64,000 nt of DNA from an uncultured Erythrobacter sp. (lineage in GTDB: Bacteria; Pseudomonadota; Alphaproteobacteria; Sphingomonadales; Sphingomonadaceae): the NCBI GenBank assembly GCA_947498065.1, contig CANMIS010000002.1, forward strand, positions 310,001-374,000, read 5' to 3'. The notes under the pieces were generated by a model. It saw nothing but the letters and a program-made list of their open reading frames with translations. It ran no database searches and had not been told where the DNA came from. This document shows positions 52,133-60,820 of the stretch, one piece after another. Position 1 is the stretch's first letter. Every line of letters starts with the position of its first letter. A program made the position numbers and the translations under genes.

Positions 52133-53197
52133 ATGAAACTCACGAAAACAATTGCAATCTCTCTTATGGCCTCGGTCGCAGTCGCTGGTTGTAGCGAAGG
52201 CGCAGGCGGCGCTGGCGGCGCCCGCGATTCGATCCGCGCGGTTGGCTCATCGACCGTCTATCCGTTCGCTAAGCAAGTGGCTGAGAGCTTCGCTCGCTCG
52301 AACCCTGATTACAAATCACCACTAATCGAATCCACCGGTTCTGGCGGCGGCATCAAGCTGTTCTGCACCGGCGAAGGCGCCGACACACCAGACATGGTCA
52401 ACGCATCGCGCCGCATGAAGGTCAGCGAGTTTGAGACCTGCACATCGAACGGCGTCAATGACATCATCGAAATGCAAGTTGGCCTCGACGGGATCGCTTT
52501 TGCCGCTGCGCAAGACGGTATCTCGCTGAACCTCACGCCAAAGATCGTCTATGAAGCGCTGGCCAAAAGCCCATATGGCGGCGAGCAAACCGCCAAGACC
52601 TGGGCCGATGTTGATCCATCGCTGCCAGCGGAACCGATCCTGGTCTACGGCCCGCCATCAACCTCCGGCACGCGCGATGCGCTGAAGGAATTGGTGCTTG
52701 AGGCTGGCTGTGACAGCAACCCAGAAATGGAAGCGCTGAAGGCAGAAGACAAAGACAAGCATCAGCAAGTGTGCACCGAAGTGCGCAGCGACGGCGCCTA
52801 TGTTGACCAAAGCGAGCAGGACAATCTGATCGTTCAAAAGATCGAAAATGATCCGGGCGCGGTTGGCGTGTTTGGCTTCTCTTACCTCGAAGAGAACGCC
52901 GACAAGGTCAAAGGCCTGCCGATGAACAATGTCGATCCAACCTACGACAACATCGCCAGCTTCGCCTATCCTGGTGCGCGTCCGCTCTATGTTTACGTGA
53001 AGAAAAACCACATGAATGCGATCCCAGGCCTCGACCTGTATCTCGCTGAGTGGGTGAAGAACTGGAAGGCTGATGGCCCGCTTGCCAAGATCGGCCTGGT
53101 CGCATCGCCAGCCGATACAATGGCAGCAAACGAAGCGCGGGTAACCGACCTTCTGACATTGACCAAGGCTGAGCTGGAAGCGCCAGCAGGCGAGTAA
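52133..53197 (+). CDS. pstS: Phosphate-binding protein PstS, lipoprotein
   Basis: This 354-residue protein has signal peptide and lipobox VAGC with C20, then IRAVGSSTVYPFAKQVAE, the phosphate-binding loop of PstS, and SGGGIKLFC. It is a lipoprotein of the periplasmic phosphate ABC system. No pstCAB or phoU follows within the window, so it is an orphan here. It is linked to the porin gene by position and by PHO boxes. A strong terminator follows. Confidence 0.95.
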   Translation: MKLTKTIAISLMASVAVAGCSEGAGGAGGARDSIRAVGSSTVYPFAKQVAESFARSNPDYKSPLIESTGSGGGIKLFCTGEGADTPDMVNASRRMKVSEFETCTSNGVNDIIEMQVGLDGIAFAAAQDGISLNLTPKIVYEALAKSPYGGEQTAKTWADVDPSLPAEPILVYGPPSTSGTRDALKELVLEAGCDSNPEMEALKAEDKDKHQQVCTEVRSDGAYVDQSEQDNLIVQKIENDPGAVGVFGFSYLEENADKVKGLPMNNVDPTYDNIASFAYPGARPLYVYVKKNHMNAIPGLDLYLAEWVKNWKADGPLAKIGLVASPADTMAANEARVTDLLTLTKAELEAPAGE

Positions 53198-53219
53198 TCA
53201 GCGACACCATATGCGCTTG

Positions 53220-53262
53220 GGGCGCGGTCTGGCATGACGCCGGGCCGCGCCCTTTGCTTTTT
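53220..53262 (+). terminator. Rho-independent terminator of pstS
   Basis: GGGCGCGG (53220-53227) pairs with CCGCGCCC (53245-53252), followed by TTTGCTTTTT. It lies 23 bases after the pstS stop. Confidence 0.88.
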
Positions 53263-53294
53263 AGGTCATGGGGTGCCGATTATCAGCGCGCTCT

Positions 53295-53720
53295 TCACAG
53301 CATGCGGTCCCACAAATGCTCTGGCGGCATCCAGCAGGTGTCGCGCTTGCCGAAGATCTTATAGCGGTTGCGCGCGATTAGGCGGTAGACTGGATCGCGC
53401 AGCGCGCGCGGGAATATGCGCAGTGCTGCTGCGGCCTTCCATGGCCAGCCCAGCCCTTCATAAATGGCGATCACTGCATCGCTGTCGCGCCGAGCTTTGT
53501 CTCCTTCGACCACGATGATTGTGTCGGGATCGGCGGGATCAATGCCGAAACGCCGAAACAGATCGGCGCCAGTTTCGCTTTGCATTGAGGCGAGGCGAAA
53601 GTGAGCCGCGTGGTCGACCTTTAGGACAAAGCGCGCATTGGCCGAGCATAGCACGCATTCGTCATCAAACAGGATGATCGCGTGGTCCTGCTTGCCCGGC
53701 TGCATGGTCTCATCGGGCAT
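53295..53720 (-). CDS. DCC-family (DUF393) thiol-disulfide oxidoreductase
   Basis: This 141-residue protein has the DCC signature DDECVLCS (C22, C25) near the N-terminus. Hydrophobic helices and RNRYKIFGKRDTCWMPPE follow at the end. It is a thioredoxin-like family of unclear partner. It starts 11 bases after the ftsK stop on the same strand, so it is probably co-transcribed. Confidence 0.85.
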   Translation of the reverse strand: MPDETMQPGKQDHAIILFDDECVLCSANARFVLKVDHAAHFRLASMQSETGADLFRRFGIDPADPDTIIVVEGDKARRDSDAVIAIYEGLGWPWKAAAALRIFPRALRDPVYRLIARNRYKIFGKRDTCWMPPEHLWDRML

Positions 53721-53731
53721 GGCCAGCCGTC

Positions 53732-56107
53732 CTAGAGCGGGTTGCCGTCCTGATCGCGGTAAATCTCGCGGCGGCCAACATGGTTTGCCGGGCCGACCAG
53801 GCCTTCACTTTCCATCCGCTCGATCCATTTTGCCGCCGTGTTGTAGCCGACACCCATTTGCCGTTGCAGCCATGAACCGCTGGCCTTTTGCGCTTCAAAC
53901 ACCGCTTGGCAGGCTTGGCGATATTTGCGCTCGGCTGGATCATCGCTGGCGGTCATCTCGTCTTCAAAGGCAAATCCGCCGCCGTCTTCCGGTTCTTCGG
54001 TGACCGCATCGACATAGTCAGGCTTGCCTTGAGCGCGCCAGAAATCGGCAACTGCCTCGACCTCTTCGTCCGATACGAACGGACCATGGACCCGGATCAT
54101 GGCGCCGGTGTTCGGCTTGTACAGCATGTCGCCTTTGCCGAGCAGCTGCTCTGCGCCTTGCTCGCCCAGAATGGTGCGGCTGTCGATCCGACTGGTTACC
54201 TTAAAGCTGATGCGGGTCGGTAGGTTGGCTTTGATCACGCCAGTGATGACGTCGACCGATGGGCGCTGGGTCGCCATGATCAGGTGGATACCGGCGGCGC
54301 GCGATTTCTGGCTGAGGCGCTGGATCAGAACTTCGATCTCTTTGCCCACGGTGACCATCAGGTCAGCGAGCTCGTCGACGATAATCACGATCAGCGGCAA
54401 TGGCTCATAATCGAGCTGTTCTTCTTCATACAGCTCTTCGCCGGTTTCTGGATCAAACCCGGTCTGCACGCGGCGGCCCAGCGGCGTGCCTTTGGCAGCA
54501 GCCGCGCTCACTTTCTCGTTGAAATTGCCGATATTGCGCGAGTTGACCGAGGACATCATGCGATAACGCCGCTCCATCTCCTCAACCGCCCATTTGAGCG
54601 CGCGCACGCTCTTATGCGGCTCTGTCACCACGGGGGATAGCAAGTGCGGTATGTCGTCGTAACTCGCCAGCTCCAGCACCTTAGGATCGATCAGGATCAT
54701 GCGGCATTCCGCTGGCGTGAAGCGGTAAAGCAGCGAAAGCAGGATACAGTTGAGGCCAACCGATTTGCCCGAGCCGGTGGTGCCTGCGACCAGCAAGTGC
54801 GGCATGGCGGCAAGGTCGGCGATGATCGGCTCACCGGCGATATCCTTACCCAGGATCATCGGCAGTGCGCCCTTGCTCTCGGCAAAGTCGGCGCAGGCGG
54901 CGAGCTCTTTCAGCATCACCATTTGGCGGTCAGCATTGGGCAGCTCAATGCCCATCACGGTCTTACCCGGGATCGGCGAAACGCGGGCCGAAATAGCTGA
55001 CATGTTGCGCGCAATATCTTCGGCGAGACCAACGACGCGGCTGGCCTTGATGCCTGGGGCAGGCTCCAGCTCGTACATGGTGACGACGGGGCCAGTGCGA
55101 ACGGCAGTGATCTCGCCCTTCACATTGAAATCGTCGAGCACGTTTTCGAGCAGGCGCGCATTGCGCTCCAGCGCCAGCTTGTCGAGCTTAGGCGCGAAAT
55201 CCTCTGGCGGCGGGGTGAGCAGATCGAGGCTTGGCAGATCGTAGGTCGCGAACATGTCGCGCTGCTTCGTCTTGGCCATGGCCGCGCGCTTCGGCGGAGC
55301 GGATGGATCGGTGATCTCCGGCGCGCGGCGCGGGGTCGGCTCAATGACCGGCTCGGCCCTGTCCTTACCCTTGGCTCTGGCCTTTTTGGGCTCGCCAGAC
55401 AGCTTAGGCAGCGACAGGTCCGGCCCATCGGGCAAGGCTCCAAAACCGGGCACGCGCGCCAGCAATTTGCCGCGCACAAAGTCTGGCAGGGTCAGCAGCG
55501 CGCGCCAATCAATCGCGAAGATACGGGTGAGCAGCGCAACACCGGCGGCGAGCGAGGCGAGCGCCAGGCCAAGGATGACCCAGCCCTCTGCGCCTTCGCC
55601 AAATCTTGCGGCGACGGCTTCGATTGCGGAGGCTCCGAGCAGGCCTGAAACACCGCCCAATTGCGCGGGCAAGGTGCCGCCTGTCCCGTCAAAGGCGAGC
55701 GAGAGCACGGTTGAGAGCAGGACCATTGCGATCAACAGCAGGCCGGTCGGCAGCCACCAGCGCGTGGTCTCTTCTTCGTCACCATTTTCAACATCAAGCC
55801 ACAATTTGCGCGCCGAAATATAGAGCAGCGGCAAGAGCAGGATCGCGGTCAGGCCGAATGCGAACAGCACCCGGTCGGCCGCCCATGCGCCCCATACGCC
55901 CATCCAATTGCTGACTTCATTAGCAGCGGCGGCCGTTGAGGGGCTGGGGTCGGTTTGCGTGTAGCTGGCGAGCGAGAGCGAGAGAAAGCCGAGCGTCCCG
56001 ATCAGCGCGGCCGCGCCTGTCATCTGCGCGAAGCGGCGCATGGACCGGCGGAAAGCTGCCCGCCAGTCTGGATTGGCTTTTCTGGTGTTGATGGCCCGTG
56101 TCGCCAT
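53732..56107 (-). CDS. ftsK: FtsK/SpoIIIE DNA translocase
   Basis: This 791-residue protein has about four N-terminal membrane helices (to about 200), a Pro/Arg-rich linker, and a RecA-type motor with Walker A GTTGSGKSVGLN near 442 and Walker B IVDELADLM. A winged gamma domain (from about 725) follows with KYRQACQAVFEAQKASGSWLQRQM. It translocates DNA at division to resolve and position chromosome ends. ATG 56107 is preferred over a TTG 30 bases upstream. Confidence 0.95.
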   Translation of the reverse strand: MATRAINTRKANPDWRAAFRRSMRRFAQMTGAAALIGTLGFLSLSLASYTQTDPSPSTAAAANEVSNWMGVWGAWAADRVLFAFGLTAILLLPLLYISARKLWLDVENGDEEETTRWWLPTGLLLIAMVLLSTVLSLAFDGTGGTLPAQLGGVSGLLGASAIEAVAARFGEGAEGWVILGLALASLAAGVALLTRIFAIDWRALLTLPDFVRGKLLARVPGFGALPDGPDLSLPKLSGEPKKARAKGKDRAEPVIEPTPRRAPEITDPSAPPKRAAMAKTKQRDMFATYDLPSLDLLTPPPEDFAPKLDKLALERNARLLENVLDDFNVKGEITAVRTGPVVTMYELEPAPGIKASRVVGLAEDIARNMSAISARVSPIPGKTVMGIELPNADRQMVMLKELAACADFAESKGALPMILGKDIAGEPIIADLAAMPHLLVAGTTGSGKSVGLNCILLSLLYRFTPAECRMILIDPKVLELASYDDIPHLLSPVVTEPHKSVRALKWAVEEMERRYRMMSSVNSRNIGNFNEKVSAAAAKGTPLGRRVQTGFDPETGEELYEEEQLDYEPLPLIVIIVDELADLMVTVGKEIEVLIQRLSQKSRAAGIHLIMATQRPSVDVITGVIKANLPTRISFKVTSRIDSRTILGEQGAEQLLGKGDMLYKPNTGAMIRVHGPFVSDEEVEAVADFWRAQGKPDYVDAVTEEPEDGGGFAFEDEMTASDDPAERKYRQACQAVFEAQKASGSWLQRQMGVGYNTAAKWIERMESEGLVGPANHVGRREIYRDQDGNPL

Positions 56108-56230
56108 ATTCTCGCGTCCTTTGAATTGGTCGCCCAAGAATCGCAGAGCGAGGACTCGGGGTCAAGCCAAGAGCGATAGTGCGGTGAAACTGGTGGCGGG
56201 CGCGGGCGGCGGCGGCCACCGGCCAATGCG

Positions 56231-56791
56231 TCAAGAAAGCCCGTCGATTGCGGCCCAGCGGACCGGACGATTACGGCATGCTAGCCGTTTGGCCCGCTGA
56301 GCGTTCATCCCTCCCAGTGCGATGACGGGCGCTTGGCAATACTGGCTAAGGCGTTGAAAACGGGCGGCTCCAAGCACTTTGTCGCCGGGATGAGAGCGGG
56401 TGGGGAACACCGGTGAAAGCAGCACAGCGTCCGCGCCAAAGCGGTTCGCAAGGCCAATCTCATGGAGGTCATGCGCGGTGGCGAGATTCAGTATGTCTGA
56501 GCGGCGCGGGGTCAGTGATCGGGGCGGGCCGTAAATGCCATCCGCGCCCCATTCCCGCGCAGTTTGAGCGCTATCGGCCAAAATGACCACATGCCCGCGC
56601 GCCTTTGCGACTGCGCGGAGCGCGCGAAATCGCGCCCAACGGGCCGGGTCATCCAAGTGATAGTGGCGATAGATAAACCCGCTGCCGCGCGGCAATGCGC
56701 TGAGGGCTTGCTCCAGCCCGGCATCATTGCGCGCATCAGAAATGAGCCACAAATTGGGCAAGCCTGTAGCGATGGTCTGGTGTGACGCCAT
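56231..56791 (-). CDS. Thiamine phosphate synthase (ThiE)-like protein
   Basis: This 186-residue ThiE/TenI-type TIM barrel has LWLISDARND, GFIYRHYHLDD, VVILADSAQTAREWGADGIYGPPRS, GADAVLLSPVFPTRSHPG and VIALGGMNAQRA. The phosphate-binding GG is present. The canonical thiamin phosphate synthase motifs are partly altered, so a paralogue such as TenI or a nucleotide-sanitising variant is possible. It is divergent from yggS, 35 bases apart. Confidence 0.8.
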   Translation of the reverse strand: MASHQTIATGLPNLWLISDARNDAGLEQALSALPRGSGFIYRHYHLDDPARWARFRALRAVAKARGHVVILADSAQTAREWGADGIYGPPRSLTPRRSDILNLATAHDLHEIGLANRFGADAVLLSPVFPTRSHPGDKVLGAARFQRLSQYCQAPVIALGGMNAQRAKRLACRNRPVRWAAIDGLS

Positions 56792-56826
56792 GGCTCCGCT
56801 ATAGCGCGGGCAAAGGACAAGACGAT

Positions 56827-57492
56827 ATGGAAATAGCTCAAACACCGCTTGGCGAAGTGCAGGCCAAAATTGCCAAGATGTGCAAGATTGCCCGGCGCGA
56901 GACCGAGGATGTGACCCTGATCGCGGTCAGCAAAACCCATCCGGCAGAGCGGATTGTGCCCTTACTTGAAGAGGGCCAGCGCGTGTTCGGCGAAAACCGG
57001 GTGCAAGAGGCGCAGGACAAATGGCCCGCCCTGCGTGAGCAATATCCCGATGTGGAGCTGCATCTGATCGGCCAATTGCAATCGAAGAAGGCGGAGGATG
57101 CGGTGGAGCTGTTCGACTGTATTCACGGCCTCGACCGGGCAAGCCTGCTAAATGCCTTGGCCAAGGCGATGAACAAGACGGGCAGGAAAGTACCGTGTTT
57201 TATTCAGGTCAATATTGGGGCCGAAGAGCAAAAGGGCGGCTGCGCCATTGCCGATGTCCCGGATCTGCTCGCCAAAGCGCGCGAGGCGGGTATTCCGGTT
57301 GCGGGCCTGATGTGCTTGCCGCCAGCGGACATTGAGCCTGCGCCGTTTTTCGCGCTGCTCCATAAGCTCGCGCAGGACAATGGCCTTGCTGGCCTCTCGA
57401 TGGGGATGAGCGGCGATTATGAGACGGCTGTGCAATTGGGCGCGACGCATGTGCGCGTCGGCACGGCCCTGTTTGGCGCGCGCGGGGGCTAA
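56827..57492 (+). CDS. YggS-family pyridoxal phosphate homeostasis protein
   Basis: This 221-residue PLP-binding TIM barrel has the Lys in LIAVSKTHP, then FGENRVQEAQDKW, HLIGQLQSKKA, GLMCLPP and LSMGMSGDYETAVQLGATHVRVGTALFG. The family controls the free PLP pool. It shows a divergent arrangement with the thiE-like gene. A hypothetical gene follows six bases after its stop. Confidence 0.94.
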   Translation: MEIAQTPLGEVQAKIAKMCKIARRETEDVTLIAVSKTHPAERIVPLLEEGQRVFGENRVQEAQDKWPALREQYPDVELHLIGQLQSKKAEDAVELFDCIHGLDRASLLNALAKAMNKTGRKVPCFIQVNIGAEEQKGGCAIADVPDLLAKAREAGIPVAGLMCLPPADIEPAPFFALLHKLAQDNGLAGLSMGMSGDYETAVQLGATHVRVGTALFGARGG

Positions 57493-57498
57493 AGCTCT

Positions 57499-57975
57499 AT
57501 GAATGCCGCAGCTCCCGATGATCTTGCTGAGCTAAAGGCCTTTGGCTCTGACTGGCTGGAGCCGCTTGGCGCGTTGGCGGATGTCCGATTTGAATATGCA
57601 TCGCTAGAGGAATGCTTCGATGCGCCCATCGTAATTGCCGACAGGTTCGTCGCTCAATTTGGCTTCAAACAAATCGGCTTCAATTGGGAAATGCTCGATG
57701 CGAGCGCGGATGCCAGCGGAGCAAGAGCCGCGACCACAGTGATGTCAGACGCGTTTGAGCGCGAGATGGTTCAGCGGCAAACCTGGCTGGGCGCAGAGCG
57801 AGCAAGGACTTGCGCAAATGCGTTCATCAACGCCTTTGAGCCGGCGCAGCGCACGATCCAGAGCAATCGCTTTGATGGGCTATGGAACCCGATCTCTGAT
57901 GCGACCTTTGAATGGGCATTCGTGGGCTTTGATAGCCGCAAAATCGCGCTGCTATTGGTGATGGCGCGCGATTAG
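57499..57975 (+). CDS. Hypothetical protein
   Basis: This 158-residue soluble protein has a mixed alpha/beta look and no signal peptide or recognisable motif. Two aromatic clusters (GFKQIGFNWEML and FEWAFVGFDSRKIALLLVMARD) suggest a compact domain. It is probably translated with yggS, since the ATG follows the yggS stop by six bases. The family is not recognised. Confidence 0.65.
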   Translation: MNAAAPDDLAELKAFGSDWLEPLGALADVRFEYASLEECFDAPIVIADRFVAQFGFKQIGFNWEMLDASADASGARAATTVMSDAFEREMVQRQTWLGAERARTCANAFINAFEPAQRTIQSNRFDGLWNPISDATFEWAFVGFDSRKIALLLVMARD

Positions 57976-58014
57976 TTTGGTTTGTTTAGGCCCAGCCAAC
58001 CGGGCCCTCCACCC

Positions 58015-60795
58015 TCACGCCTTCTCCAATTCGCGCTGTTTCTCATCGCTTGCCGCCTCGAGCAGCGCGCTGCGAATTTCATCCAGACGCTCTTTCGCTG
58101 TCACCTTCGCGCCGGTCAAATCAGTGACGTAGAACGTATCCACCACCCGCTCACCATAGGCGGTGATATGGGCTGATTGGACGATCAGGTTCGACTGATA
58201 GAGCGCATGGGCCAAGCGGTTGAGCAAAGCTGGGCGATCGCGGGCGGTGACCTCGATTAGGGTGAAGCGACCAGAGGCTTCGTTGTCGAAATTGACGCGC
58301 GGGGCGACGGAAAACGCCTTGGATTGGCGATGCGGCAGCGGGCGGGCGGCGAGTTTTGGCACCAAAGACGTCTTGCCGGTCAGCGCATCGGTGATCGCTG
58401 TCTTTAGCCGCGCAATTTGCGTGTCTTCGCTGAAGGGCTGGCCATGCTGATCCTGAACCAGGAAATTATCGACCGCATAGCCGCTTTTCGCAGTGTGGAT
58501 GCGGGCATCGATAATGTTCGCCCCGGCCAGATGAATGCCGCCCGCGATGCGGTAAAACAGGCCTGCGTCATCGGCCGCGATCACACTGACGAGGGTCGCG
58601 CCGCGTTTCTCATAGACCTCGCAATGGATTGAGAGATGATCTTCGATTTTGCGCGCCACGTCATATTGCACGAGGTTGAGCGCGATAATGTCTTCCGGCT
58701 CTGCAATCCAATAGGCATCGCCCAGCAGATCGCCGACTTCCTCGACCAGCGCGGATTTATCGCCGAGCAATTCGCTCGCCGCTGCTTTCTTGGCCGCGAC
58801 GCGCTCTTTGCGGCCATGGCGCATATGGCCCAGCCGCAATCGCTCTTGCGCACCATCAAACAATTCGCCCAGCAGCTGACCCTTCCAGCTGTTCCAAGTG
58901 CCGGGGCCAACCGCGCGAATGTCGACTGCGGTCAGGATCGCGAGATTGCGCAGACGCTCCAGGCTTTGCACTTCCGCTACGAAGGTCTCGATGGTCTGCG
59001 GATCGGTAAGATCGCGCTTCTGCGCGGTGGAGCTCATAAGTAGATGTTGCAGCACCAGCCACGCGACCAGCTCGGTCTCTTCTTCGTCCAGGCCAAAGCG
59101 CGGGCACAGCTCTTCGGCGACTTCCGCGCCGAGCACCGAATGATCGCCGCCGCGCCCCTTGGCAATGTCATGCAGCAGCACCGCGACATAGAGCGCGCGG
59201 CGCGATTTCAGCTTGTGAATGATCCGGGTTGCGCGCGGATGGTCATCCTTCAGCTCGCCCTCCTCGATCTTGTTGAGCAGGCCAATTGCACGGATCGTAT
59301 GCTCGTCAACGGTGTAGTGGTGGTACATGTCGAACTGCATCTGAGCGTTGACCCGGCCAAAATCGGGCACGAAGCGGCCAAAAACACCCGCCTCATTCAT
59401 CCAGCGCAGTGCAGTCTCAGGATCATTGCGCCCGCCGAGCAGCGACAGGAACAAAGCATTGGCGCGTTTATCCCGGCGCACCGCGCGGTTGATCAGGCGG
59501 CTGTCACGGTCGGCCTGACGCATGGTTTCGGGATGAACCTCAAGACCCTCAGCCTCCGCCAATTGGAACAGTTCAATCAGGCGCACCGGATCATCGCGGA
59601 ACCACTTGTCGGTCGGGGCTTTAATCTTGCCGCCAAATACAGTGTAGCCTTTGAGTGTGCGGGACTTCTGACCCCAACCCGCAAAGAAACCGCTGGCGGC
59701 GCGCTTTTTCGCGAATTTCTGGTCGAGGTGAGCGAGGAAGACGCCGGTCAGGCTGCCCACGCGTTTCGCCTGCAGGAAATAGAACTGCATGAAGCGCTCA
59801 ACCGCGCTCTTGCCCGGCCGATCGGCGAAATTCATCCGCTCCGCCACTTGGCGCTGCAGATCAAAGGTCAATCGGTCCTCGGCCCGGTCGGTGAGATCAT
59901 GCATGTGGCACCGCACCGCCAGTAGATACCCTTCTGCGCGGCGGAAACTGCGGTATTCTTGGCTCGTCAGCAGACCGACATCGACGAGGTCGGCGGCGTT
60001 GCGGGCGCGGTGGATATATTTGCCGATCCAATAGAGCGTTTGCAGATCGCGCAGGCCGCCTTTGCCCTCTTTAATGTTCGGTTCGACGACATAGCGGCTG
60101 TTGCCCATCCGCTCGTGCCGCTCATTGCGCTCGTCGAGCTTTTGAGTGAGGAATTGCCGCTCGCTGCCGCTGACAACCTCGCTCCAGAAACGGGCGCTCA
60201 GCTCATCATAAAGCTGTTGGTCGCCCCAGATGAAGCGCCCTTCGAGCAATGCGGTGCGGATCGTCAAATCCTCTTTCGCCATGCTCATCGTGTCGGAAAT
60301 AGTGCGGCTGGAATGACCGACCTTCAGGCCGAGATCCCACATCAGATAGAGGATCGCCTCGATCACCTGCTCGCACCAGGGCGCGCGTTTCATGGGCGTG
60401 ATAAAGGCGATGTCGACATCGGAATGCGGCGCCATTTCTGCGCGACCATAACCGCCAACCGCCAGGATCGAGAGGCGCTCTGCGGTGGTGCGATTGGCGA
60501 TCGGGTAGACATGGACCGTCACGTAATCGTGGATTACGCGCACCAATTGATCGATCAGGAACGAATGACCATGGACGCATTCATATCCGGCAGCGGGTTT
60601 TTGCTTCAGCCGCTCAGCCAGTTCAGCGCGCCCAGCGTCCAAGGCGCTGCGCAGTGCCTCGACAATTTGCGCGCGCGCATCGACTCCGTGCTCCTCAGCA
60701 AGAGCAGTGACCTGCTCCGACAGAAGACGGCGATCGACGATCGCGCGCTGCCGAGGGACGCGCGGCGTCTTGGCGGGACCGGGCACGGCCGTCAT
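58015..60795 (-). CDS. glnD: PII uridylyltransferase/uridylyl-removing enzyme
   Basis: This 926-residue protein has a nucleotidyltransferase domain with GGYGRAEMAPHSDVDIAF (catalytic D126 and D128) and a PII-transferase helical region. An HD hydrolase follows with HDIAKGRGGDH near residue 540, and two C-terminal ACT domains (about 720-800 and 830-910). Length is normal. It senses glutamine and modifies GlnB/GlnK. An acyl-CoA synthetase gene lies 25 bases upstream on the same strand. Confidence 0.95.
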   Translation of the reverse strand: MTAVPGPAKTPRVPRQRAIVDRRLLSEQVTALAEEHGVDARAQIVEALRSALDAGRAELAERLKQKPAAGYECVHGHSFLIDQLVRVIHDYVTVHVYPIANRTTAERLSILAVGGYGRAEMAPHSDVDIAFITPMKRAPWCEQVIEAILYLMWDLGLKVGHSSRTISDTMSMAKEDLTIRTALLEGRFIWGDQQLYDELSARFWSEVVSGSERQFLTQKLDERNERHERMGNSRYVVEPNIKEGKGGLRDLQTLYWIGKYIHRARNAADLVDVGLLTSQEYRSFRRAEGYLLAVRCHMHDLTDRAEDRLTFDLQRQVAERMNFADRPGKSAVERFMQFYFLQAKRVGSLTGVFLAHLDQKFAKKRAASGFFAGWGQKSRTLKGYTVFGGKIKAPTDKWFRDDPVRLIELFQLAEAEGLEVHPETMRQADRDSRLINRAVRRDKRANALFLSLLGGRNDPETALRWMNEAGVFGRFVPDFGRVNAQMQFDMYHHYTVDEHTIRAIGLLNKIEEGELKDDHPRATRIIHKLKSRRALYVAVLLHDIAKGRGGDHSVLGAEVAEELCPRFGLDEEETELVAWLVLQHLLMSSTAQKRDLTDPQTIETFVAEVQSLERLRNLAILTAVDIRAVGPGTWNSWKGQLLGELFDGAQERLRLGHMRHGRKERVAAKKAAASELLGDKSALVEEVGDLLGDAYWIAEPEDIIALNLVQYDVARKIEDHLSIHCEVYEKRGATLVSVIAADDAGLFYRIAGGIHLAGANIIDARIHTAKSGYAVDNFLVQDQHGQPFSEDTQIARLKTAITDALTGKTSLVPKLAARPLPHRQSKAFSVAPRVNFDNEASGRFTLIEVTARDRPALLNRLAHALYQSNLIVQSAHITAYGERVVDTFYVTDLTGAKVTAKERLDEIRSALLEAASDEKQRELEKA

Positions 60796-60820
60796 GTTTT
60801 ATGTAGCGTGCCCGGCGCCC

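Noticed and set aside
57990..58015. GCCCTCCACCCT before glnD as a third copy of the long hairpin element
   Set aside because: Only 12 bases match the arm core and there is no complementary arm nearby.
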